A DNA stretch of 64,000 nt from Singulisphaera acidiphila DSM 18658 (GTDB taxonomy: Bacteria > Planctomycetota > Planctomycetia > Isosphaerales > Isosphaeraceae). Positions 35,307 through 43,560 of the stretch are shown here, piece by piece. The position numbers were made by a program, and so were the translations under genes. Within the stretch, counting starts at the first letter, position 1; each line of letters opens with the position of its first letter. The notes beneath the pieces were generated by a model. That model saw only the letters and a list, made by a program, of their open reading frames with translations. It was not told where the DNA came from and did no database searches. Location: contig NC_019892.1 of NCBI RefSeq assembly GCF_000242455.2, positions 5,404,744 through 5,468,743 of the forward strand. The letters are read 5' to 3'.

Positions 35307-36748
35307 AATGGCACTTACTTTCTCGATTTCAGACCGCGTTTGCGTGGTCGCAGTGGGAATTTTCTGCGGCGGGCGATCACCTCACGCGGGTAGTGTCGGC
35401 CAGGGCGATTCGCGAGCTTACACTGGCCAGACATCCTCAGAACCAAGTCGATCCGCTCTTGGATCTTCGCGGGGTCCGTGGTATCCAGCGACTCCAAGAG
35501 CAAGACCTTCACTAACGACCATACCCGGTTGAAGCTCAATCGCCGCGGCGCGATCTCGACCCGAGCCGCAGCCATCCGGCGAATCAGATTCGCCATGTTA
35601 TAGGCCACTGTCGCCGAGGCCAGTTCCTTCGCGACCATCTCCGTGGATCGGCCACGCATCTCTTCCAAGCGAAGCGTCCGCTTCAAATCACGCAGATCGG
35701 TTTCGATATTTTGCCGCTGGCCATAGATTGCGGCGAGCTCGCACCCCTCGTCAGGGAGCCGACTCACAAGCCACAGCGTCAGCTTCTCGGAAATCCGAAC
35801 CTCGTGCAACCACACCCGCAACGTTGCATCGGCCGGCCATTGTGGGTTCGACTTGCGTTCCCAGCGGTTGGGCTGCCAAGTGAGTTCCCACTGGTCCTTG
35901 CCCTGGGCTTTCCCTTGGCGCACCATCGACCGAAATCGCTTCTCAGTCAACCGCAACACGAAGTCGTGGCCCGCCTGGTTGGCCAACCAGGCAAACGCGA
36001 AGACGCCAAAATTCCGGTCGGCGATCAACACGGAGCCGACCGGAAGTCGCGGCATCAAACCGGCCGACAATGGGACTTCGCCAATCGCGGCCGGGCCATA
36101 CATTGCCCCCACTTCCGGACGCACGGTCACACCGCTGGATAACTCGTGGGCCGCTACCAAGTGGAGGATCGGCCAGTGCGATTCTCCGTGTTGATTGCGG
36201 GCCGGCGGATACGTTTTGCGCAAGGCGTCAGTGGGTGCCAAAGAGAGCGTGGAACCGTCCACAAGAAACGCGTTACGCCCTTTCACCGATGGCGGAGACT
36301 TGGCGATTAAGGCTGCAGAAACCTCGTCAGCCGCCCGTTGAGCCATCTCCACGGGCAGCCGATCTCGCGCTCGCGAAAACCCACCCGTGTTGGCCGAGAA
36401 CGATTTCTCACGGGCCCGCTTGTTATCCGGGAGCACATCCGCACTTAATCGAGCCAACTCTCCCACAGCGGTGGCCATCGTTGCATTGCAGGTCAACCGT
36501 TGATAGATCATCAGCCAGACAACGACCCAAGGCGTGAACACGGTCGAGAGCGTGGGCGGTTTCTGAGCATGCAGGACATCCGGTGGGACCAAGCGATGGA
36601 ACATCCGAACCGCCTCACCCAAATCGACGACAGCGGGTGATTCCTGGTCATGGTTCATGCGAGGTACTCCCAAAAAATAGGAGTTCATGGCGCAAAAATC
36701 GTGCCAGAGGTGCCCCTTATTGCAGGATTGGCGAAAGTAAGTGCCATT
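35307..36748. mobile_element. IS4-family insertion sequence, complete, 13-bp TSD
   Basis: Terminal inverted repeats AATGGCACTTACTTTC (35307-35322) and its exact inverse (36733-36748) bound a 1442-bp element. A 13-bp target duplication, GGGCGCCCCGCCC, flanks it at 35294-35306 and 36749-36761. IS4 members are known for 9-13 bp duplications. Perfect ends and TSD indicate a recent insertion, here between the membrane gene pair and the ATPase cassette. Confidence 0.93.
35315..36658 (-). CDS. IS4-family DDE transposase
   Basis: About 447 residues from ATG 36658 (MNHDQESPAVVDLGEAV); an ATG at 36688 adds ten residues. The catalytic residues are LVDGSTLSL (first D), LIADRNFGVFAFAWL (second D) and the Y-x2-R-x3-E-x6-K signature in YGQRQNIETDLRDLK, which defines IS4. 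The stop lies inside the left terminal repeat. No frameshift or truncation is seen. Confidence 0.92.
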   Translation of the reverse strand: MNHDQESPAVVDLGEAVRMFHRLVPPDVLHAQKPPTLSTVFTPWVVVWLMIYQRLTCNATMATAVGELARLSADVLPDNKRAREKSFSANTGGFSRARDRLPVEMAQRAADEVSAALIAKSPPSVKGRNAFLVDGSTLSLAPTDALRKTYPPARNQHGESHWPILHLVAAHELSSGVTVRPEVGAMYGPAAIGEVPLSAGLMPRLPVGSVLIADRNFGVFAFAWLANQAGHDFVLRLTEKRFRSMVRQGKAQGKDQWELTWQPNRWERKSNPQWPADATLRVWLHEVRISEKLTLWLVSRLPDEGCELAAIYGQRQNIETDLRDLKRTLRLEEMRGRSTEMVAKELASATVAYNMANLIRRMAAARVEIAPRRLSFNRVWSLVKVLLLESLDTTDPAKIQERIDLVLRMSGQCKLANRPGRHYPREVIARRRKFPLRPRKRGLKSRK

Positions 36749-36761
36749 GGGCGCCCCGCCC

Positions 36762-37000
36762 GCATTCTGGTTTGGTCAAGACCGCTGCCAGACATTTGTT
36801 AGTTTGAGAATTTTTATGTGCTTGTGTGTGGGTAAGCGTGGCGACGAGGATGTTGGTAGATGGCCGGGCGAAATTACGGCCGGCCCGCCGCCTTGCTTGG
36901 GGCTTTCGTTTGGGTGGCTCGGACCACCCAACCCCCCCCGACCTTTCCCGGTACAGCCCAGAAGAGGAATCCCCCTTTGTCTCTCGAAAGACGACAGAAC
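36762..37000. other. Upstream region of the ATPase cassette
   Basis: No gene is supported. It holds one GC hairpin, GGGTGG (36912-36917) with CCACCC (36924-36929), followed by a C8 run, and leads into the tandem repeat array. Confidence 0.4.
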
Positions 37001-37060
37001 TGACGTGCGTCAAGTTTGACGTGCGTCAAGTTTGACGTGCGTCAAGTTTGACGTATGATG
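37001..37060 (+). promoter_or_regulatory. Three tandem 16-bp palindrome-containing repeats
   Basis: TGACGTGCGTCAAGTT occurs three times without a mismatch at 37001-37016, 37017-37032 and 37033-37048, followed by a partial copy (TGACGTATGATG). Each copy contains the dyad TGACG-TG-CGTCA. The 16-bp period places successive dyads on different faces of the helix. The array ends 40 bp before the first ATPase start codon, typical of a cooperative operator. Confidence 0.85.
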
Positions 37061-37100
37061 TGGGGGTGGGTGCAAGTGAAAAGGTCCGCGGAGATCGTCG

Positions 37101-38261
37101 ATGAAGGCCAATCCAGGCGGTGTTGTCGATCCACGTAACGTTTACGGGCGGGACCGGCTCATTTCAGGGATCTGGGATCAACTGGACCGGCTCTGTCTTC
37201 TGATGAATGCCGAGCGGCGGATCGGTAAGACGAGTGTTTTGCGTAAGATGAAGCACGAACCCGCCCCGGGTTGGTTTCCCGTTTTCCTTGACCTTGAGAC
37301 GTTTCATTCGGCGGAAGAATTTGCGATTGCCGTGTACGGGCAGGTTCAGACTTACCTGAACACGTGGAAAAAAGCGGCGAATGCCGCCCGAAAAATCTAC
37401 GAGGACCATGAGTTCGGAGATTTTAAGCGGACGAGCGGCTCGCGCCCTTGGAAGGCATTATTGGCCGCTGCGGTTCGTGATCTCGTCTCGGAAAAGCAGG
37501 ATGTACGGCTGGTCTTTTTGTGGGACGAGCTGCCCTACATGATCGATCACATTCGTCGAGCGAACGGGGAGCAGGCGGCCGTGGAGGTGCTTGATACACT
37601 CCGGAGTCTCCGCCAGGAATACACGGATCTCCGGATGGTGTTTTCCGGCTCGATTGGGCTGCATCACGTTCTGGAGAGCATTCGTGACGGCAAGATGTCC
37701 AGCGAACCCGTCAACGACATGTACGCGATCGAGGTGCCCCCGCTCGACATGGAGGATGCCATCAAACTGGCGGGTGATCTGATCCAAGGTGAGAACCTCT
37801 CCGCCTCCGACCCGGGTCAGGCGGCCGGGGTCATCGCGGAGGAATCCGACTGCTTCCCCTTCTACATCCACCACGTTGTCGCCGGTCTCCGGCAGGCGGG
37901 GCGATCCGCCGAGCAGAGCGTGATCCGGGACCTTGTCCAGCGTCAACTTGTTGATGCGAACGATCCCTGGGATCTCGGTCATTACCGGCGCCGGATTCCC
38001 GCTTACTACAAGAAGGACGCGACCGCTCAACTCGTCGGACTGATCCTCGATACCCTGGCCACCGCGCCGGACCCGCTCACTGTGGCGCAGTTGCAAAGCG
38101 GGGTCAACAACCGCTCCACGGCGTTTGACAGCCGGGACGAACTTGTACGCGTGCTCCGCTTGATGGAACGCGACCACTATCTGCTGCGCGAGCCGGACGG
38201 GCGCATTCGATTTCGGTTCCCGCTGATCCGCCGCTGGTGGGCGCTGGATAGGGGGATCTGA
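37101..38261 (+). CDS. AAA/STAND-type ATPase with C-terminal winged helix (first of pair)
   Basis: A 386-residue protein. After a VYGRDRLISGIWDQL motif typical of Orc1/Cdc6- and STAND-like ATPases comes Walker A in the variant AERRIGKTSV (37-46) and Walker B LVFLWDE (137-143). A sensor strand DLRMVFSGSIGLHHVLESI and the lid with FYIHHVVAGLRQAGR follow. The last ~90 residues form a winged helix ending in RFRFPLIRRWWALDR, as in DEXX-box/archaeal-type ATPases. No effector domain is visible. It is separated by 3 bp from a second, unrelated-length ATPase and is preceded by the 16-bp repeats. Confidence 0.8.
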   Translation: MKANPGGVVDPRNVYGRDRLISGIWDQLDRLCLLMNAERRIGKTSVLRKMKHEPAPGWFPVFLDLETFHSAEEFAIAVYGQVQTYLNTWKKAANAARKIYEDHEFGDFKRTSGSRPWKALLAAAVRDLVSEKQDVRLVFLWDELPYMIDHIRRANGEQAAVEVLDTLRSLRQEYTDLRMVFSGSIGLHHVLESIRDGKMSSEPVNDMYAIEVPPLDMEDAIKLAGDLIQGENLSASDPGQAAGVIAEESDCFPFYIHHVVAGLRQAGRSAEQSVIRDLVQRQLVDANDPWDLGHYRRRIPAYYKKDATAQLVGLILDTLATAPDPLTVAQLQSGVNNRSTAFDSRDELVRVLRLMERDHYLLREPDGRIRFRFPLIRRWWALDRGI

Positions 38262-38264
38262 CCC

Positions 38265-40142
38265 GTGGCCGGCAACGATTTCATCTGGCGGTTCACTCCC
38301 AGCCGTACCGAACCGCGCCTGCTCGAAGAGATCTTCGTCCAACGGGAGTCACTGTTGGCCGATCTTCTCGAACGCATCTCCGAGAGCGTACTGACAGACA
38401 ATAAGCATCAGATTCTTTTGATTGGACCTCGCGGGATCGGTAAGACGCACCTGATTGCCTTGATGCACCACCGGGTCACGCAGGACCCTGCGCTCTCGGA
38501 TAAGGTCCGGATCGCCTGGCTACTTGAAGATGAAACGATTACGTCGTTCGTTCAACTGATGAAGCGGTTCTATGAACTCCTCGCCGAAGAGTACCCGGCC
38601 GAATTCCCCCTGAATTGGCTCGAAGATCTTCTTGATCTTCCCCCGGCCAGGATTCTCAAAGCCCTGGAAACGACCTTGGTCGACAAGTTTCGCGACAAGG
38701 TGCTCCTGCTCTTTGTCGAGAACCTCGACCTCATTTTCGAGGGCCTGGGTGATGAGGGCCAGAAGAAGTGGCGAGCTTTCTTGCAGACCCATCCGTTTAT
38801 GAGCGTGGTGGCGACCTCGCAACGAATCTTCAGGAGCATTCAGAGTCGCGAACAGCCTTTTTTCGGCTTCTTCGCAACCAACCACCTTCAACCTCTGCAC
38901 ACTTCCGATGCCGTTGAGCTTCTGCGCCGGATCGGACGACATCGTGAGCAGGCCGATCTGGTCGAGTTTCTGGCGACTCCCGAAGGACGCTCCCGCGTTC
39001 GCGCGCTCCACCACATTGCGGGGGGCAACCACCGAATCTCTATCGTTATGTCTGGGTTCCTCACGCGCGAGTCGCTCGACGATCTGGTGGAGCCGTTTGA
39101 AAGGATGGCCGACGCGATGACGCCCTACTATCAGGAGCGGATGCGTTGGCTCTCCGCGCAACAGCGTCAGATCGTCGAGTATCTTTGCAGTCGAGAGGAC
39201 ACCTGTACGCCCAAGGAGATTGCACGGCACCTACTAGCGGCTGAGAATACGGTGAGCAGTCAGCTCAACAAACTCTTGAAACTCGGCTACGTCCTCCGAA
39301 GTCCACGTGGTCGCGAGTCACTCTACGAGTTGGCCGAACCGTTGATGCGGTTGGCCAGCGAGGTCAAAGAGAAACGGCGTAAGCCCCTCCGCCTGCTCGT
39401 TAACTTCCTTCGCATTTGGTATCGCCCTGAGGTTCTCCCGCAGCTTCTTGTGAAAGCCGGCACGTTCGATCTGACTTATCAGTACGAGGAATTCCAAAAT
39501 CCTGAAGCTGCGCTCGCGTGTTACGACAAGTTTTTGGAGACCGATCCGCAGAACGAAACCGCCTTGACCCTTAAGGGAAATCTACTCAGCAGGCTTGGCC
39601 GGCACGAAGCCGCATTTCATTGCTATGAACAAGGCTTGGAGTTCGGCTCGGCAGAACAAAGGCACGGTTTCTCTCGTTGCGAGCCGATGTTCGCCTTACG
39701 GTGTTGGGAGCGAGGTTTCGAGGCATTGGCGGAAGCCTTTGACCGGTTTCCTGGTGATAGAAATCATGATGTGGAGATGATCATCGATTTGATGATGAGG
39801 CTGAGCGAAGGGGCTGAGGAGCTTCAACAGCATGTGTCCAGACTGATCGCGATCTATTGCGAAGCGGATGCGCTGGATTTTCTTGGCTCCGGGCTCCTGC
39901 GCAGTCTCAGACGAATTGATGTCGGTCGAATAGGTCTGGAGACGCTGAAGAACTGGCGGGAAGCCTGGTTGAAGTGGGGAGGCGGCCACCCGGAGCTAGG
40001 AATTCCCCTGAGGATCTTTCGAGTTGGTATCGAATATTTTCTCCAGGGCGACGAAAAGGTCCTCCTTGACCTGGTGACGCCCGAACGCACGATCCTCCGT
40101 CAGCTACTCATGCTTTCGCGAAGTAATCTTGCTGAGGAATAG
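38265..40142 (+). CDS. AAA ATPase with winged helix and TPR-like C-terminus (second of pair)
   Basis: From GTG 38265 the 625-residue protein begins FIWRFTPSRTEPRLLEEIFV. Walker A is GPRGIGKT (54-61) and Walker B LLLFVENLD (147-155). Sensor 1 is MSVVATSQRIF (Ser/Gln). A winged helix (TPKEIARHLLAAENTVSSQL) follows around residue 310-350. Residues ~400-480 form TPR-like helices (ALACYDKFLETDPQNETALT, then GRHEAAFHCYEQGLEFG), and ~130 helical residues close the protein. No nuclease or TM segment is visible. Its 3' end overlaps the convergent hydrolase gene by 39 bp. The pair probably forms a hetero-oligomeric ATPase; the task is unknown. Confidence 0.78.
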   Translation: MAGNDFIWRFTPSRTEPRLLEEIFVQRESLLADLLERISESVLTDNKHQILLIGPRGIGKTHLIALMHHRVTQDPALSDKVRIAWLLEDETITSFVQLMKRFYELLAEEYPAEFPLNWLEDLLDLPPARILKALETTLVDKFRDKVLLLFVENLDLIFEGLGDEGQKKWRAFLQTHPFMSVVATSQRIFRSIQSREQPFFGFFATNHLQPLHTSDAVELLRRIGRHREQADLVEFLATPEGRSRVRALHHIAGGNHRISIVMSGFLTRESLDDLVEPFERMADAMTPYYQERMRWLSAQQRQIVEYLCSREDTCTPKEIARHLLAAENTVSSQLNKLLKLGYVLRSPRGRESLYELAEPLMRLASEVKEKRRKPLRLLVNFLRIWYRPEVLPQLLVKAGTFDLTYQYEEFQNPEAALACYDKFLETDPQNETALTLKGNLLSRLGRHEAAFHCYEQGLEFGSAEQRHGFSRCEPMFALRCWERGFEALAEAFDRFPGDRNHDVEMIIDLMMRLSEGAEELQQHVSRLIAIYCEADALDFLGSGLLRSLRRIDVGRIGLETLKNWREAWLKWGGGHPELGIPLRIFRVGIEYFLQGDEKVLLDLVTPERTILRQLLMLSRSNLAEE

Positions 40143-41456
40143 GTCTTTAATCGGCCATTCCTTGACGGCGTTGGCGGCCTGATGGATCAACGGGTCGATT
40201 GTGACGGCTGCGCTTTTGCCATTGGATCCGGTGTCGGAGTTGAAGAGGACGGCCCAGGTCAGGCCGTCGTGGCGGCGGACCAGGAGAGATGCCGAGCCGT
40301 CGAGGTAGCCGCCGTGCCAGGTGTTCATGCCGCCGCCGGGCTGGTCGGTTCGGACGTTCCAGCCGCAGGCGTAGTAGACGGTGGTCGGGGTGCCGTCGGC
40401 CTTGTGGCCGGCGCGGCCTTCGGGGCGGGTGAACATGGTTTGAATGCTGGACTCGTTGAGGATCGTGCCGAACTGAGGGGCGTCGAAGGCGGAGGCGAAG
40501 CGGACCAGAGCGGGGGCCGAGGCGAGCCAGGCGCCGTGGGCGTCCATCGCTTCGAGGTACCAGCCGCCGTAGGGCATGGCGATCGGCTCGCCGAGGGATG
40601 GGCCGAGGACGGCCGGTCCTTGCTTCTTTTTGCGGGACTCGCCCATGACGTAGCGCACCTCGCCAGGGGCACGCTCTTCGATCAAGGTTTTGCCGATTCG
40701 CATGGAATCGATCGCGAGCGGCTCGAGGATCTCCTTGCGGACGTAGGCTTCATAGGGCATGCCTGAAACTTGTTCGATGATTCGTCCGAGCAGGCAGTAG
40801 CCGTAGTTGGAGTAACTGTTGCGCTCGCCCGGGGCGAAGTCGAGCGGGCGCGACCACATGGCTGTGATGACCTGCCAGGAGGTGGCGGGGGGCATGGTCC
40901 CCAGCTCGTTGGCGAATTTCACCGAGCGGAACATCGGGTCGAACGACTTGTCGCGGTCCCAGCCTCCGCGATGCTGGAGCAGGTGGCGAACCGTCACGTC
41001 CTTCAGGCGAGGGTCGCCCGGCGGCACGGGCTTTCCCTCGTGTCGGACGTCGAGGAGGTCGACGAGAGGGGCGTCGAGTTTGAGCTTGCCCCGCTCGATG
41101 AGCTGGAGGACGGCGGCGGCGGTGATCGGCTTCGAGATGCTGGCGATCCGGAAGAGCGAATCGGGCTCGACGGGCGTCTTCGCCTCGACGTCGCCGAGGC
41201 CGAAGCCGCGTGCATAGACCAACTGCCCGTTCCGGGCCACGGCCAAGGAGGCTCCCGGCAGCTTGTTCTCGGTCAGGAACTTGGTCATCAGGCGGTCGAA
41301 GCTTGCTAACCGCACGTCGGCAATTCCGGTGGCGACGACCAGGGGCTCTGTTGCCGGCGCGTGGTTGTTCTCCGGCTCGTGGGCTGACGCCAGCGACGCG
41401 AGGAGGCTCGCGGCCATTGTGACGACGGGCCACAGCAACGGGTGCGGCACTCGCAT
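40104..41456 (-). CDS. Secreted serine hydrolase, class C beta-lactamase family
   Basis: The 450-residue protein has a signal peptide (MRVPHPLLWPVVTMAASLLA, cleavage near ASA). The serine-beta-lactamase fold follows: nucleophile S106-I-S-K109, the YSNYGYCLLGRIIEQVSG motif (Y-x-N), and HGGYLDG near the C-terminus in place of KTG. These enzymes include DD-peptidases, esterases and beta-lactamases, and resistance cannot be inferred. Its start lies 41 bp after the reverse transcriptase stop on the same strand, so it may be read from the same transcript, but a defence role is not suggested by its family. Confidence 0.85.
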   Translation of the reverse strand: MRVPHPLLWPVVTMAASLLASLASAHEPENNHAPATEPLVVATGIADVRLASFDRLMTKFLTENKLPGASLAVARNGQLVYARGFGLGDVEAKTPVEPDSLFRIASISKPITAAAVLQLIERGKLKLDAPLVDLLDVRHEGKPVPPGDPRLKDVTVRHLLQHRGGWDRDKSFDPMFRSVKFANELGTMPPATSWQVITAMWSRPLDFAPGERNSYSNYGYCLLGRIIEQVSGMPYEAYVRKEILEPLAIDSMRIGKTLIEERAPGEVRYVMGESRKKKQGPAVLGPSLGEPIAMPYGGWYLEAMDAHGAWLASAPALVRFASAFDAPQFGTILNESSIQTMFTRPEGRAGHKADGTPTTVYYACGWNVRTDQPGGGMNTWHGGYLDGSASLLVRRHDGLTWAVLFNSDTGSNGKSAAVTIDPLIHQAANAVKEWPIKDLFLSKITSRKHE

Positions 41457-41497
41457 TGAGATGACCTCACGTTATGATGGGAACGAAACGGGCAGGG

Positions 41498-43213
41498 CTA
41501 TAGGAGGGAGTCGAGTTCGGCGCGGAGAGCGGCGCCGAGCTCGGGGCGGGCCATGGCGACGAAGGCGATCTTGCCGTGGAGCCAGGCGAGGAAGTTGGGG
41601 TGGCCGTCGCGGTTCTGGCTTGCCAGTCCTTCGGACTTCGCCCGATGGAGGATGGCGCGGAGCCGGCGGACCTCGGCGCGGCGGACGCCGGGGCGGTCGT
41701 TGACGACCAGGCCCGTGACTGTCTGGGCGGTCGCCTGGCGGAGGACTCGGCTTTTCGCCTCGTTGACGGCGAAGCCTTCTTCGCCGGCGATGTGCCGGAG
41801 CCGGGCCATCAGGTAGCCGACCTTCGCTTCGAGCGTGGCGTCGCCGGAGAGGGTCAGGTCGTCGGCGTAGCGCGTATAGGAGAGGTCGAACTTGCGGGCC
41901 AGGCCGCTGAGCCGGCGGTCGAGCCGGATCGCCACCTGGTTGGAGAGGCCGGGGCTGGTGCAGGCTCCTTGCGGGAGGCCGCGTGGGCCGGTGGCGACGT
42001 GGTATGTCGTCCCGCCGTAGACGACGGTGCGGCGGGGGCATTCGGTGGTCAGCAAGGCGAGGATCGTGGCGACGGCCGGCGAGTAGCCGAGCTTGCGGAA
42101 GACGCGGCGGACGCGGGGGAAGCCGATGCTCGGGAAGAAGGCTTCGAGGTCCATGTTCACGACGACGGCGCGGCGGCAGTGGGCCTCGGCGTTGCTGACG
42201 ATGCTCCGGCCGGCGACGAAGCCGTGGGCGGCCGATTCGACCGGCAGCTTGGCAACGATCTCCTGGAAAATCCAGCGCTGGGCTTCGGCCAGCGTCCGGT
42301 GCGGTGCGGAGAGGGTTCGCAGGCCGCCGCTCTTCTTCGGGACCGTGAACTGGACGTAATGAGTTCGCGTGGCCGCCTCGGTGTGAAAGGCGAGCCAGCG
42401 GAGCTTCGAGATGGACAGGCTGAGGGCGGCTGCCAGGTCGGCCGGCGTGCTCAGCAAGGGGAGGCCAGCCCCGGTCAGGGCGTCGAGATCGCTCTGGCGG
42501 TCGTTCAGGCCCGCGCTGACGCCTCGGCCGAGGAAGACGATGTCCGTTGCCTTGCGATGGGCGACCTGGTCGATGCGTTCTTGCTTGCGCTGGGCGGCCT
42601 CGGCTTTTTTGCGGGCCTTCAAGAGCACGCGGGCCTCGCGGTCGGCCGCGACGGCCGCTGCCCCGTCAACGGCCGCCCGGCTCTCGATCGCGGCCAGCGA
42701 CGGCCTGATCTGATCCATCCGGGCGCCGACGTCGTGGATCTCGTGAAGTTGCGTGGGGGAGAGCAAGCCTTGAGTTACCATCGCCCGATCGATCAGGTTC
42801 GTTCGGGGGTCGTCGGTCGGCGGGATCAGGTCGCGTCGGCCGAACCAGGGGTTGCCGAACCGGTCGATCCCCTTGGCGGTCTTCTTGATCTCTTCCCGGC
42901 TGATCGGCAGGTAGGCGTTGGCTTCGAGACCGAGCGACGATTTGCCGTTGCCTTTGCCCTGGTTCGTCGCCGTTGACTGGACGTCGGCCGTGACGGCGAA
43001 GTAGGGATCGGCGGTAGCGTCGGGCAATAGGGCCGGGGCGGTCGTCTCGGCCGTTTTTCCGAACGCCTCGGTGAGGGTCGCTGCGATGGCGTCCGGAGTG
43101 GTTGGTGGCTCCGGGGCTGGAGCGGGAGCCGGAGTAGGCCGAGGCTGGCTCGCCGATCGCGCAGGGGGTTCGTAGCCGAAGAGGAACCGGAGGAGGCGAT
43201 GGAAAAGATTCAT
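41498..43213 (-). CDS. Retron-type reverse transcriptase with long N-terminal extension
   Basis: ATG 43213 (MNLFHRLLRFLFGY) gives 571 residues. The first ~270 are an extension: a Pro/Ala-rich linker, then a helical, charged segment (ADREARVLLKARKKAEAAQR). The RT domain has the retron hallmarks NAxxH (NAEAH, 341-345), fingers/palm MDLEAFFPSI, GLPQGACTSPGLSNQVA, catalytic YADD (449-452) and the VTG motif (VTGLVVND, 499-501). No protease or nuclease is fused. The gene follows the SWIM and HEAT genes on the same strand, with a 347-bp non-coding gap that contains a strong hairpin. It should copy a cognate ncRNA into msDNA. Confidence 0.9.
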   Translation of the reverse strand: MNLFHRLLRFLFGYEPPARSASQPRPTPAPAPAPEPPTTPDAIAATLTEAFGKTAETTAPALLPDATADPYFAVTADVQSTATNQGKGNGKSSLGLEANAYLPISREEIKKTAKGIDRFGNPWFGRRDLIPPTDDPRTNLIDRAMVTQGLLSPTQLHEIHDVGARMDQIRPSLAAIESRAAVDGAAAVAADREARVLLKARKKAEAAQRKQERIDQVAHRKATDIVFLGRGVSAGLNDRQSDLDALTGAGLPLLSTPADLAAALSLSISKLRWLAFHTEAATRTHYVQFTVPKKSGGLRTLSAPHRTLAEAQRWIFQEIVAKLPVESAAHGFVAGRSIVSNAEAHCRRAVVVNMDLEAFFPSIGFPRVRRVFRKLGYSPAVATILALLTTECPRRTVVYGGTTYHVATGPRGLPQGACTSPGLSNQVAIRLDRRLSGLARKFDLSYTRYADDLTLSGDATLEAKVGYLMARLRHIAGEEGFAVNEAKSRVLRQATAQTVTGLVVNDRPGVRRAEVRRLRAILHRAKSEGLASQNRDGHPNFLAWLHGKIAFVAMARPELGAALRAELDSLL

Positions 43214-43297
43214 GTCGCCGGCCGAGGGATTCGGGGTAGGAAGGACGGGGACGGGCCGTTGCCCGACTTCGAAGCGACGACCAAGGGTGTTCACCGA

Positions 43298-43368
43298 GGC
43301 CCGGGGCTGTAGCCGTACGCCGGGAACAACGGTTGACTCAGCCCGGCGTACGGCTACGGCCCCGGGCC
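43298..43368 (-). ncRNA. Candidate retron msr-msd hairpin (27-bp stem) upstream of RT
   Basis: GGCCCGGGGCTGTAGCCG... at 43298-43324 is inverted at 43342-43368, 27 bp with one mismatch, around a 17-nt loop. It lies 85 nt upstream of the RT start in the only sizeable gap of the locus, where retrons encode their template RNA. A weaker GC stem lies at about 43443-43497. The full ncRNA limits, the a1/a2 repeats and the branching G are not identified. A dispersed palindromic repeat is the main alternative. Confidence 0.4.
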
Positions 43369-43560
43369 AAAAGAACAACACTCTTGGGGAAGCAGTCTCG
43401 GGGGCAGAGTCGACCACGGCGGAACGCCGCAGCATGCTGGTCTCGGGCCCCGGCCCGCCTCGTCCTTGGAGGCCACTTTGCCGAGCCGGGCCCAGGATGT
43501 CAACAAAAAAGAGGGGGTAAATTTCGCATTTATGAATGCTTGTGGGACGTTGGTGTGGAA

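Noticed and set aside
37001..37060. Tandem 16-bp repeats as a small CRISPR array
   Set aside because: There are no spacers between the copies and no cas genes nearby; the unit and period fit operators better.
40104..41456. Serine hydrolase as an antibiotic-resistance beta-lactamase
   Set aside because: SxxK and YxN alone are shared with esterases and DD-peptidases; nothing in sequence or context shows beta-lactam hydrolysis.
43441..43500. Second GC-rich stem as a definite part of the retron RNA
   Set aside because: Pairing is interrupted and GGGCCC-type palindromes are expected by chance at this GC content; kept only as a weak hint.
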